A DNA stretch of 64,000 bases, from NCBI RefSeq assembly GCF_042956465.1, contig NZ_JBIBGL010000030.1, forward strand, positions 1 to 64,000, read 5' to 3'. The notes beneath the pieces are model-generated. The model was not told the origin of the DNA and did not search any database. It worked only from the letters and a program-made list of their open reading frames with translations. Origin of the DNA: Embleya sp042956465 (lineage in GTDB: Bacteria > Actinomycetota > Actinomycetes > Streptomycetales > Streptomycetaceae). Of the stretch, positions 44,395 through 52,743 are shown piece after piece. Within the stretch, counting starts at the first letter, position 1. Every line of letters starts with the position of its first letter. A program made the translations under genes and the position numbers.

Positions 44395-44913
44395 CGTGCG
44401 CCTCCCCGGAAATGCCCGCCGACCGCGAAGCACTCGGCAGCCGCGGAGCACTCGGCGACCGGGAAACGCCCGGCCACGGCGTGCCCGGTGCCGCGCACCG
44501 CACCCGACTCGGCACCCGGTGCCCATCGGCGGTCTGTCGGCGGCATGGCCGGCAATGCGGATCGTCCCGTCACGGGAAACCTCCTCGGAGTGCGGCTTGC
44601 GCCGCTGCGGACGATCACGGTAGGCAGTGGCCGGAAACCGGGGGATCGTCGCCGCGCACGAAGAACGTTCCACGATCCTGTGCGAATCGCCGACGCCGAG
44701 GCCGGCCGTCTCCGGGATTCTCGGATCCGACGCGATTCGACCCCGCGAGCGCACCGCGGGCGGCGTCCATACCTGCGTCGTACCGTCCGGTGTGGCCGTC
44801 GTGAGGGAGGGCGTGGTCGAACGAGCGGCGGTGTCCACCCGGGGCGCCGGGACGCCTGTCGTGCGGATCTCCACACCGTCGATGGGGATCTCGGACCCTC
44901 GGCCCGAGAGTCT
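44395..44913. other. Intergenic region, no supported gene
   Basis: About 520 bp between a binding-protein start and the end of the GerMN lipoprotein gene. GC-rich, with no ribosome site or domain; promoter of the binding-protein gene is presumably here. Confidence 0.3.
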
Positions 44914-45465
44914 TCAGCCGGGAAGGCCCCCCGGGGAGCGGCCCCCTTCGGGCCGCGCGTAGTAGCCGGCGACGTTGCAGTGCAAGGGGCCCCACACGCC
45001 CGGCTTGCCGAGTTCGCGGAAGTCGATGTCGACGTCGGCGACCGGTCGACCACCCGGGACCCGGGCGTTGGCCGCGGTGCAGGTGAGTTGGTGGATCGCC
45101 TCCACCGGCACTCGGCCGGCGTCGAAGGGCAGCGTGAAGGTGACCCTGCCGTCCCCGGTGTCGACGCCGACCCGGCCGGCCACATCCGTCAGGGCGGTCG
45201 AGAATCCCTGCCGCCGTTCGGCCTCGGTCGGTCCCTCCAGCAGCAGTGCGACCGCCCGGCCGGGGTCGAGGGATTCATCGGCGGGTCGGGACACCGCCTG
45301 GACACCGTCGAGGGACACGAAGAACAGACGAGCCCGGTCGGGGACGGCGCCGACCTGGGGAACGCCCCTGGCCGGGGGGCCGACTCCGTGCGGCTTCGTG
45401 GTGGAGATGCCGCATCCGGCGACGAGGAAGGCCACGATGGCGATCACGGCGGTGACGAGCTTCAC
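44914..45465 (-). CDS. GerMN-domain lipoprotein
   Basis: A 183-aa lipoprotein: MKLVTAVIAIVAFLVAGCGI is a signal with lipobox. The GerMN-type domain runs through about 40-150 (ARLFFVSLDGVQAVSRPADE, ALLLEGPTEAERRQGFSTAL). In streptomycetes such lipoproteins sit beside CseC-type kinases and moderate their activity (LpqB/CseA-like arrangement). The GTG start overlaps the stop of the upstream kinase gene in GTGA, indicating coupling. Last gene of a damaged two-component operon that lacks a response regulator. Confidence 0.85.
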   Translation of the reverse strand: MKLVTAVIAIVAFLVAGCGISTTKPHGVGPPARGVPQVGAVPDRARLFFVSLDGVQAVSRPADESLDPGRAVALLLEGPTEAERRQGFSTALTDVAGRVGVDTGDGRVTFTLPFDAGRVPVEAIHQLTCTAANARVPGGRPVADVDIDFRELGKPGVWGPLHCNVAGYYARPEGGRSPGGLPG

Positions 45466-46694
45466 TGATCCTCCTCACGTCGGTGTCCGACCTCGCCCGG
45501 CGACTCCGGCTCGCCGTCGGGATCGGTTCCGGGTGCGCCGATGCCGTCGAGGTGCCGCCGGCCCGGCACGGCGGGCGGCACGAGTGGGAGTTCGATGGTG
45601 AACACGGTGCCCTGGTCCGCGGCACCGGCCGCTCGTAGGGTGCCGCCGTGCAGGTGGATGTTCTCGCGGGCGATGGCAAGTCCCAGGCCGCTGCCCTCGG
45701 ATCGGGTCCGGGCCGAGTCGGCTTTGTAGAAGCGGTCGAAGATGCGCGCGAGCACCGCCGGATCGAGGCCGGGGCCGTGGTCGACCACGTCGATGGCGAC
45801 TCCGCCGTCGGCGCGGCGCAGGACGACGCGCACGGGGCTGCCGCCGTGCCGCAGGGCGTTGCCGACCAGGTTGGCGAGGGCGACGTCGAAGCGCCGCGGG
45901 TCGAGGACGACGCGGATACCGTCGGGGAGTTCGGTCTCCACTCGGTCGGTCCACCCGCGCGCCCGCAGGGTCCGGCAGACCGCGCCGGCGATGTCGACCT
46001 CGTCGGTGTGCAGGATCGCGGCCCCGGCGTCGAAGCGGGAGATCTCCATCAGGTCCTCGACCATGCGGGCGAGTTTGCGGGTCTCCTCGGCCACCAGTCG
46101 AAGCGCTTCGGCGGTGTCGGGGCCCAGATGGGCGGTGTCCTCGTCGAGGACCTCGGTCACGGCGACCATCGCCGCGAGCGGGGTTCGCAGTTCGTGGGAG
46201 ACGTCCGCCGCGAACCGCCGGGCGCCCGCCTCCAGGCGGCGCCGTTCCGCGGCGTCGCGTTCGATGGTGTCGGCCATGGTGTTGAACGTCGCGGTCAGGT
46301 CCGCGAGTTCGCCGGTGCCGCGGACGGGGATGCGGGTGTCGAGCGCGCCCTCGGCGATGCGGTGGGCGCCCGCGCGCAGCCGGCGTACCGGACGAAGGAC
46401 GTGCGCGGCCGCGATGAGTGCCGGGACGAGGGCGAGTCCGACGGCGGGGATCGCGCCGTAGCGGGCCGCGGTGACCAGGGCGCGGATGTCGGCCTGCTCG
46501 CCGCGCAGGGACATCTCGGCGTACACCACGATCCGGGTGGGGGTGTCGTCCTGCCCCGCGTGCAGGATCGGCATCCCGATGACCAGCCGCGGGCCGTCGG
46601 CCCCCGCAACGCGCTGGGCCACCGCGCCGTTTCGCCGCAACACCGCGGATCGCAGCGCCGCGGTGACCGCGCCGGGGGCACACGGAGTCCGCAC
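45462..46694 (-). CDS. Histidine kinase, N-terminally truncated
   Basis: About 410 aa of a CseC-like sensor kinase. Present: extracellular part (LVIGMPILHAGQDDTPTRIV), membrane helix (YGAIPAVGLALVPALIAAAH), HAMP (RPVRRLRAGAHRIAEGALDT), HisKA (DVSHELRTPLAAMVAVTEVL), N box NLVGNALRHG and G box GSGLGLAIAREN. The first membrane helix and about 60 residues are gone; upstream DNA belongs to an acyltransferase in another frame. A GTG at 46694 could serve as start but has no clear ribosome site. Without helix 1 the sensor would be inverted or mislocalised, so this may be a pseudogene. Confidence 0.7.
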   Translation of the reverse strand: MRTPCAPGAVTAALRSAVLRRNGAVAQRVAGADGPRLVIGMPILHAGQDDTPTRIVVYAEMSLRGEQADIRALVTAARYGAIPAVGLALVPALIAAAHVLRPVRRLRAGAHRIAEGALDTRIPVRGTGELADLTATFNTMADTIERDAAERRRLEAGARRFAADVSHELRTPLAAMVAVTEVLDEDTAHLGPDTAEALRLVAEETRKLARMVEDLMEISRFDAGAAILHTDEVDIAGAVCRTLRARGWTDRVETELPDGIRVVLDPRRFDVALANLVGNALRHGGSPVRVVLRRADGGVAIDVVDHGPGLDPAVLARIFDRFYKADSARTRSEGSGLGLAIARENIHLHGGTLRAAGAADQGTVFTIELPLVPPAVPGRRHLDGIGAPGTDPDGEPESPGEVGHRREEDQ

Positions 46695-47450
46695 CGTTGC
46701 GAGGCTCCGGTATGACGGCCCACAGGACCGCCATCGCGGCGAACGTGGCCAACAGGGCGACGGCCCCGGTCCGACCACGCGCCCAACGGGCCCGAAAGCG
46801 GATCGGATCCTCCACCAGGACCTTGGAAAGTACGGCGGCGGCAACGGAAACGGCCACGACGACAGCCGTCCGTCCCCAGCCCGAGAAGCCCAGACGTTCC
46901 TCGTCCAGCAGCAGATAGACCGGCCAGTGCCACAGGTGGAGGCTGTACGAGATCAGACCGGTCCGGCACAACGGAGCGCCGCCGAGAACACGGCCGACGG
47001 GGCTGCCCGGGGCCCGGGTGAGGCAGCAGACGAGGAGGGCGGCGGCCGGCGCGTGGAGGAACATGCCCCCTGGAAAAGGGACGGCGAATCCTCTCCGTCG
47101 GCCAGGGCCCAGTACGCGCCGATGCCGCACACCAGGGCCACAGAGATCCATCCGGCCAGGTGCTCGCCCAGGCGGGCCACCGCGCGAGCGGCCGGCGCCG
47201 TGGCCGTCAAGGCGCCCAGGAGCAGCGAGAAGGCACGCGTGTCGGTGCCCTCGTACACCCGGGTGGTGTCGATCGGGTCGGTGAGATCGATCATCAGAGC
47301 CGGCGAGACCAAAGCCCCCGTCGCCGCGACGACGGCGACGTTTCGGCCCGCGTTCGGGCCCCGGGCCACCAGAGCCAGGAGCAGTGGCCAGAACAGGTAG
47401 AACTGCTCCTCGACGGCGATGCTCCACAGGTGGCTGAAGACCCGACACCG
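46695..47450 (-). pseudogene. Acyltransferase 3 (OafA-like) remnant
   Basis: The central part of a membrane acyltransferase of the OafA/YrhL family: FSHLWSIAVEEQFYLFWPLL and YEGTDTRAFSLLLGALTA in one frame, then GGMFLHAPAAALLVCCLTRA and ISYSLHLWHWPVYLLLDEER in another. The frame change is explained by one missing base in the C5 run 47066-47070. The first ~150 residues are absent, and the 3' end is joined to the histidine kinase near 46690. The adjacent SGNH protein is the usual partner of such acyltransferases. Confidence 0.8.
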
Positions 47451-47521
47451 CGCACGGGAAGCGAGGCGCTGTGCACGGGAACACGAGGGCGAGCACATCA
47501 GAGCACATCGCCCGGGATCGA

Positions 47522-48391
47522 CTACTTGCAGCCGAGTCGTCCGTACACCTTGTCGCCGGTCCACGACCCGGTGGCCCAGCGGTCCACTGCCGCCGGTGTG
47601 AAGGAGTACTGCTTGCCGAGTTCCTTGCCCAACCATTGGGCGAACGCGGCCGATCCCTGTTGGCAGGAATGGATGCCGTCGCTGCTCCGGTGCGCCTTGG
47701 CAGCGGCGCCGTCGGTGCCCCACAGGGCTGCGGCGTCGAGGTAGCGCACCTTGCCCGGGTGCTTGTCCGCCACGTCCCGGGCCGACTTCGGGGCGGACTT
47801 GATCTCCGCCTCGTGCGGCTTGTGGAAGTCGTCGATCCTGAACGGCGGCGCGGACACGATGACGAGTTCGGCGCCCGCGTCGGTCACCGTCTTGACCAGC
47901 CGTTCGTAGCTCGCGTGTTGTTCCTCCGGCTTGCCCCAGTCGTAGGTCGTGATCTGGTAGACGACGACGTTCGGCTTGAAGGAGCCGAGTTCCTTCGGCA
48001 GTTGTTCCCAGGTGGGTTCGGCCACCTCGCCGATGACACCGCCGGCACCGGCGGCCGCCATCGACTTGAACTCCGTGCCGTTGGCCCGCATTGCCGCTTG
48101 GAGTGCGGGGGCCTCGACTTCGCCGATGGAGTCACCCGTCCACAGCAGCCTGGCGAGCTTCGCGCTCCTGGTCCCGGCGGCGGACGATTCCCGGCCGTCG
48201 CGGGCTGTGGCGGAGGGGGCGGCGGCGGAGGTTGCGGCCGCGTCGGACCGGCCGTCGCCGGCCGCGCTCTTCCTGTCCGAGTCGTCGCAGGCGGTGAGCC
48301 CGAGGAGACCCGTCGCGGTGGCGAGGGCGATTCCCACGGTGAGCCGGACAGTGCGCCGACGGCGGGTGGAGGGGTTGGTCTGGCTGTTCAT
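47522..48391 (-). CDS. SGNH-type hydrolase-like lipoprotein
   Basis: A 289-aa lipoprotein: a basic start (NSQTNPSTRRRRTVRLTVGI), hydrophobic segment ATATGLLGL and lipobox TAC, then a low-complexity linker. The domain has block I LLWTGDSIGEVEAPAL (GDS), a block with NVVVYQITTYDW, and the C-terminal block SSDGIHSCQQGSAAFAQWLG (DxxH). This is the SGNH/GDSL domain normally found fused or adjacent to acyltransferase 3 proteins that O-acetylate surface glycans. Its acyltransferase neighbour is broken, so it may be losing function. Confidence 0.8.
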   Translation of the reverse strand: MNSQTNPSTRRRRTVRLTVGIALATATGLLGLTACDDSDRKSAAGDGRSDAAATSAAAPSATARDGRESSAAGTRSAKLARLLWTGDSIGEVEAPALQAAMRANGTEFKSMAAAGAGGVIGEVAEPTWEQLPKELGSFKPNVVVYQITTYDWGKPEEQHASYERLVKTVTDAGAELVIVSAPPFRIDDFHKPHEAEIKSAPKSARDVADKHPGKVRYLDAAALWGTDGAAAKAHRSSDGIHSCQQGSAAFAQWLGKELGKQYSFTPAAVDRWATGSWTGDKVYGRLGCK

Positions 48392-48563
48392 GTCGCCCAG
48401 TAGAGCCTGCGAAATCCCTCCTGAGAGGGGTTGTCATCGTTTCATCACACGCTGGGAGAGCAACAGTCATCCACCCCGAGCCCGCACCCGGATCGTGCCC
48501 GCCGACGGCCGCACGGCCGAGGCGCGGTCGGAAGTGCGTCCGCATATCGAGTGGCGTGACCCG

Positions 48564-48592
48564 TTGACAGGCACACGACCGAGGCCTAGCGT
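48564..48592 (+). promoter_or_regulatory. Promoter of the sugar dehydrogenase gene
   Basis: TTGACA (48564-48569) and TAGCGT (48587-48592) are exactly 17 bp apart, matching actinomycete HrdB-type promoters very well. Transcription would start near 48599, about 170 bp before the GTG at 48768. Confidence 0.75.
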
Positions 48593-48606
48593 GCTCCATC
48601 ACCAGA

Positions 48607-48621
48607 TAGGAAAGTTTCCTA
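48607..48621. promoter_or_regulatory. Perfect inverted repeat TAGGAAAGTTTCCTA, likely operator
   Basis: A 7-1-7 perfect inverted repeat lying about 8 bp after the predicted transcription start of the secreted sugar dehydrogenase gene. I recall similar AGGAAAGTTTCCT sites upstream of secreted polysaccharide-degrading enzymes in streptomycetes but cannot name the regulator. Its position suits a repressor that blocks elongation. Confidence 0.65.
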
Positions 48622-48767
48622 ACTATCGAGGTCCAGCGCCAACTTCCCCCGGGTGACCGCCCGTTGCCGGATGTCGCTTGCCACGAAACCTTCGCAGCGG
48701 ACCGCCCGGGCAGCACCACGAGCTGCTGAGCCGCCTTGCGCTCAGTCCCTCTTCGCTGGAGGACACC

Positions 48768-50903
48768 GTGAGACGCATCAAATCCCGGCCGTCCAGGGCG
48801 TTCGGCGCCCTGGTGGCTGCTGCCACCACCGCCTCGCTCTGCGTGGCCCTGCCCGCCGCCCACTCTGCGCCCCTCCTTCGCACCGCCTCGTACGAGGCCG
48901 AGTCCGCCCAAGTCGTCAAGGGCAAGGTGGAGTCCAACCACGCCGGCCACACCGGCACCGGCTTCGTGAACTTCGACGCGGTGTCCGACGCGTACGTCGA
49001 GTTCACCGTCCAGGCGGAGCAACCGGGAGCCACGAAGCTCGACTTCCGTTACGCCAACGGCACCGCCGACAACCGGCCGTTGGACATCACGGTCAACGGC
49101 ACCCGGGCCGCCGACGATCTCTCCTTCCCCGCCACCGGCGCCTGGACGACCTGGAAGACGGCCTCCGTCACGACGGCACTGGTTGCGGGCACCAACAAGA
49201 TCCGCGCCACCACCTCGGGCGTGGACGGCCCCAACCTCGACAGCCTGACCGTCACCCCGCAGGGCCCGGCCGACACCGAGAAGCCGACGGCCCCGAAGAA
49301 CCTGCGCAAGGACAAGGAGCCGACCACCACCTCCGTGTCCCTCGCCTGGGACGCGGCCGGCGACAACGTGAAGGTCACCGGCTACGACGTCTACCAGCAC
49401 GGCCAGCTCATGAAGCAGGTCGACGGCTCCACCCTGGCCACCACGGTGACCGGCCTGACGCCGGAGACCAGCTACGACTGGACCGTGTTCGCACGCGATG
49501 CGGTCCCGAACGTCTCCGACGCCAGCAACGTGGTCACCATCGCCACGCTGCCCGCGCCGCCCGACGGCGAGGCGCCGAGTGTTCCGCAGGCGCTGCACGC
49601 CACCGGCAAGACTGCGACCAGCGTCGACCTGGCATGGACGCCGTCCACGGACAACGTGTCGGTGACGGGGTATGACATCTACCGCGACGGCGCCGCCGCG
49701 GGTACCTCGGCAACCGCGTCCACGACCGTCGCCGGCCTGAAGGCCGACACGGCGTACCGGTTCAAGGTGCGAGCCTTCGACGCCAAGGGCAACCGGTCGG
49801 CGTTCGGCCCGGAGATCAGCGTCACCACCACCGGTTCCCAGCCGGGCGGCACCCCCGATCCGGGCACCGTGAAAACCCTGGCCACCGGTGTGGACGTCGC
49901 CTGGGGCGTGGCGTTCCTGCCGGACGGTTCCGGGATCTACACCGAGCGGAACACCTTCGACGTCTACCGGTTGACCAAGTCCGGCCAGAAGACACGGCTC
50001 GGCAAGGTGCCCAACTCCCAGACCACCGGCGGCGAGGGCGGCCTCATGGGCGTGGAGGTTTCCCCGAACTTCGCCACCGACCACTACGTGTACTTCCTGC
50101 ACACCTCGTCCGACGGCAACCGCATCGCCCGGATGAAGCTGGAGAACAACGCGCTCAGCGGCTACAAGGTGCTGCTCGCCGGCATGGCCAAGAGCCGCTA
50201 CCACAACGGCGGTCGGCTTCGCTTCGGGCCCGACGGCAAGCTGTACGCCGGCATGGGCGATGCCCAGAACGACTCCCGGGCGCAGGACAAGAACTCTCTC
50301 AACGGCAAGATCCTGCGTATCAATCCGGACGGCACGATCCCGTCGGACAACCCGTTCGGCAACGCCGTCTGGTCCATCGGGCACCGCAACCCGCAGGGCC
50401 TGGACTTCGACTCCAAGGGACGCCTCTGGCAGGCGGAGTTCGGCGACAACATCATGGACGAGGTCAACCTGATCCAGAAGGGCGGCAACTACGGTTGGCC
50501 CAACTGTCAAGGTACCGAGGGTAGTTGCTCCGGATACATCGCGCCGAAGAAGACCTGGCCGGTGTCGTCCGCCTCGCCGAGCGGCCTGACCATCATCAAC
50601 GACCACGTGTTCGTGGCCACGACTCGGGGGCAGCGCGTCTACCGGCTGCGCATCGACTCCGGCTCCAACCTGGTCGAGCAGAAGTCGTTCTTCGAGGGGA
50701 CGTACGACCGGCTGCGCACCGTGGAGGTCGACCACGACGGGGACATCTGGCTCACCACGTCCACGGACAAGGACGGCACGGCGGGCAACGACCGAATCCT
50801 GCTGATCGACATCGTCTACTCGGGCGGAGCCCGCCCGGGGCCCGGCGAGTTCGCGCCGACCGGCACCGCCTTCACCGACGACGCCACCGGCTTCGACGAA
50901 TAG
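48768..50903 (+). CDS. Secreted CBM-FnIII-sugar dehydrogenase (PQQ-type propeller)
   Basis: A 711-aa secreted multidomain enzyme. Signal about 1-33; CBM6/CBM35-like beta-sandwich about 37-150 (YEAESAQVVKGKVESNHAGH, AYVEFTVQAEQPGATKLDFR); two fibronectin III domains about 165-345 (SVSLAWDAAGDNVKVTGYDV; SVDLAWTPSTDNVSVTGYDI); then a glucose/sorbosone dehydrogenase propeller (VAWGVAFLPDGSGIYTERN, HNGGRLRFGPDGKLYAGMGD, IGHRNPQGLDFDSKGRLWQA). Such enzymes oxidise sugar ends with PQQ and can feed electrons to polysaccharide monooxygenases. GTG start, eight bases after GGAGGA. Clear promoter and operator upstream. Confidence 0.93.
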   Translation: MRRIKSRPSRAFGALVAAATTASLCVALPAAHSAPLLRTASYEAESAQVVKGKVESNHAGHTGTGFVNFDAVSDAYVEFTVQAEQPGATKLDFRYANGTADNRPLDITVNGTRAADDLSFPATGAWTTWKTASVTTALVAGTNKIRATTSGVDGPNLDSLTVTPQGPADTEKPTAPKNLRKDKEPTTTSVSLAWDAAGDNVKVTGYDVYQHGQLMKQVDGSTLATTVTGLTPETSYDWTVFARDAVPNVSDASNVVTIATLPAPPDGEAPSVPQALHATGKTATSVDLAWTPSTDNVSVTGYDIYRDGAAAGTSATASTTVAGLKADTAYRFKVRAFDAKGNRSAFGPEISVTTTGSQPGGTPDPGTVKTLATGVDVAWGVAFLPDGSGIYTERNTFDVYRLTKSGQKTRLGKVPNSQTTGGEGGLMGVEVSPNFATDHYVYFLHTSSDGNRIARMKLENNALSGYKVLLAGMAKSRYHNGGRLRFGPDGKLYAGMGDAQNDSRAQDKNSLNGKILRINPDGTIPSDNPFGNAVWSIGHRNPQGLDFDSKGRLWQAEFGDNIMDEVNLIQKGGNYGWPNCQGTEGSCSGYIAPKKTWPVSSASPSGLTIINDHVFVATTRGQRVYRLRIDSGSNLVEQKSFFEGTYDRLRTVEVDHDGDIWLTTSTDKDGTAGNDRILLIDIVYSGGARPGPGEFAPTGTAFTDDATGFDE

Positions 50904-51193
50904 CGCTGCGCCGGGGGGCGGTGCGGCGGGCCGGGACGCCTCACCGCCCCCCGGCGTGGAGCGCGGGCGACACCGGCGCCAGGAGCCGACGGTTCGCGTA
51001 TTCCGAGCCGGGCCGGGAACGCCCGCGGTCGACCGGGCAGGCCCGTCCGGCGAGTTGCGCCTCGCGAGCCGGCGGTCTCGGCGCCGGTGGTGGTGCGAGG
51101 GCGAGGGGCGCCGGCAATGAACCGGCGCTCGCCGCACCACCGTTTTGCATATTGCACCGATCCGAACGCACCCCTTGTACACGCGGGACAGAA
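50904..51193. other. Intergenic region before the chitinase gene
   Basis: Nearly 300 bp without a gene. The part 51140-51190 is less GC-rich and has TTGCAC (51152-51157) 17 bp before TTGTAC, a possible weak promoter for the chitinase gene. Confidence 0.35.
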
Positions 51194-51205
51194 TGGACTA
51201 GACCT
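51194..51205 (+). promoter_or_regulatory. Chi box/DasR-like site TGGACTAGACCT
   Basis: TGGACTAGACCT matches 10 of 12 bases of the TGGTCCAGACCT repeats known from Streptomyces chitinase promoters and 10 of 12 of the DasR core TGGTCTAGACCA. It lies 53 bp before the GTG of the chitinase gene. Only one copy is seen. Suggests induction by chitin or N-acetylglucosamine. Confidence 0.65.
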
Positions 51206-51257
51206 TTGCTACGCCCGGCCCCGGGCGCCGTGACGCTCAGTCGGAAAGTGGGCCCTC

Positions 51258-52601
51258 GTGACCGTTCGTCCAGCCGGTCTCCTCGCGGCCGTCACCGCCG
51301 CCGTGCTGCTCGCCGCCACCTCCGCCACCACCGCGACCGCCACCCCCGGCCACGGTCCGCACGGTCCGAAGCCGAAAGGCCAGCGGATCGGGTACTTCAC
51401 CCAGTGGGGCCACGACAGCTCCGCCAAACGCGTCCAGCAGACCGGCCAGGCCGCCAAGTTGACCACGATCAACTACGCCTTCGGCAACGTCTCCGCGGAG
51501 GGCACCTGCTTCGAGGCCAACATCGAAGGTCAGGGCTACGCGTACGACGACTACCAGCGCGCGTTCACCGCCGCCGAGTCGGTGGACGGCGTCGCCGACG
51601 CCCCCCGCCAGAAGCTCAAGGGCCACTTCAACCAACTGCGCAAACTGAAGGCCGGGAACCCACAGCTCAAGGTGGTGATCTCGCTCGGCGGCTGGACCTG
51701 GTCCAAGTACTTCTCCGACGCGGCCGCCACCGACCAGTCGCGCAGGAAGTTCGTCTCCTCCTGCGTCGACCTCTACATCAAGGGCGACGTGCCGCGGCTC
51801 GACGGCGCTCCGGAGGGCGGCCCCGGCGCCGCCGAAGGCGTCTTCGACGGGATCGACATCGACTGGGAGTACCCGGGCGGCGGCGGCGCGGAAGGCAACG
51901 TCGAACGCCCCGAGGACGGCCGCAACTTCACCCTGCTGATGGCCGAGTTCCGCAAGCAACTCGACGAGTACGCCGCGCAGAAGGCCCAGAGCCGGAGCGA
52001 ACGCCCCAAGCCCCGGCACTACCTGCTGACCGCCGCCCTCCCGGCCAGTTCCGTGGTTGCCGACCGCCTGGAGATCCCCGAGGTCTCCGCCTCGGTCGAC
52101 TTCATCAACCTCATGACCTACGACCTCCACGGCGCGTGGGAGACCAAAGGCCCCACCAACCACCACGCCAACCTGTACTCCGACCCCACCGACCCCGACG
52201 CCCGCCAACGCAGCGCCGACAAGGCCGTCGACCACTACGCCCGACTCGGCCTGCCCGCCCGAAAGACCGTCCTGGGTGTCCCGTTCTACGGCCACGGCTG
52301 GACCGGCGTTCCGGCAGGCGACCGCAACGGCCTCTACCAAAAGGCCACCGCCACCGCACCGGACCTCACCTACAAGGAACTCGGCGCGCACCCCGGCACC
52401 ACCCACGTCGACCGAAGCCACGGCGCCTCGTGGAAATACGACGGCAACACCTTCTACACCTACGACAACGCCGAAATCCTCACCACCAAGGCCCGCTACG
52501 TCCGCCGGCACGACCTGGCCGGCGTCATGATCTGGGCCCTGGACGGCGACGACATCCGAGGCAGCGGCATGGCCGCCCTGGACCGCGGCCTGCGGCACTA
52601 G
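51258..52601 (+). CDS. Secreted GH18 chitinase
   Basis: A 447-aa secreted chitinase with a single GH18 domain and no carbohydrate-binding module. Signal about 1-29 (LLAAVTAAVLLAATSATTAT). Catalytic signature DGIDIDWEYP at residues 197-206 with the acid Glu; earlier block KVVISLGGWTWSKYFSDAAA and later MTYDLHGAWE and VLGVPFYGHGW; final WALDGDD. The GTG start has a GGGCC-type weak ribosome site. A chi/DasR-like box upstream indicates induction by chitin breakdown products. It and the neighbouring sugar dehydrogenase form a secreted polysaccharide-degrading pair, each separately regulated. Confidence 0.95.
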   Translation: MTVRPAGLLAAVTAAVLLAATSATTATATPGHGPHGPKPKGQRIGYFTQWGHDSSAKRVQQTGQAAKLTTINYAFGNVSAEGTCFEANIEGQGYAYDDYQRAFTAAESVDGVADAPRQKLKGHFNQLRKLKAGNPQLKVVISLGGWTWSKYFSDAAATDQSRRKFVSSCVDLYIKGDVPRLDGAPEGGPGAAEGVFDGIDIDWEYPGGGGAEGNVERPEDGRNFTLLMAEFRKQLDEYAAQKAQSRSERPKPRHYLLTAALPASSVVADRLEIPEVSASVDFINLMTYDLHGAWETKGPTNHHANLYSDPTDPDARQRSADKAVDHYARLGLPARKTVLGVPFYGHGWTGVPAGDRNGLYQKATATAPDLTYKELGAHPGTTHVDRSHGASWKYDGNTFYTYDNAEILTTKARYVRRHDLAGVMIWALDGDDIRGSGMAALDRGLRH

Positions 52602-52645
52602 TGCCGGTCGCCGGGCTCGCGGTTCGACATCGGCTGTGGTGAATG

Positions 52646-52683
52646 CGGCTGAAGGCGCGCCCGATCGGGCGCGCCTTCAGCCG
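52646..52683. terminator. Perfect 38-base palindrome, bidirectional terminator
   Basis: CGGCTGAAGGCGCGCCCGA (52646-52664) is followed directly by its exact reverse complement (52665-52683). It lies between the convergent chitinase and subtilase genes. Confidence 0.8.
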
Positions 52684-52696
52684 GTTCGGCAGGCCG

Positions 52697-52732
52697 GGGA
52701 TGTCGCCGGCGGGGGCCCGCCGGCGACATCCC
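52697..52732. terminator. Second perfect hairpin, 17-bp stem
   Basis: GGGATGTCGCCGGCGGG (52697-52713) pairs perfectly with CCCGCCGGCGACATCCC (52716-52732), loop of two bases. It sits 14 bp after the first hairpin and 12 bp from the subtilase stop, probably the terminator for that gene. Confidence 0.78.
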
Positions 52733-52743
52733 GGTATTCGCCG

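Noticed and set aside
41204..44515. 1103-codon minus-strand frame spanning the M4 protease and binding-protein genes
   Set aside because: It crosses two real genes in the wrong frame and has no conserved content.
48132..51182. 1016-codon minus-strand frame opposite the sugar dehydrogenase
   Set aside because: Shadow of a strongly supported plus-strand gene with domains, promoter and ribosome site.
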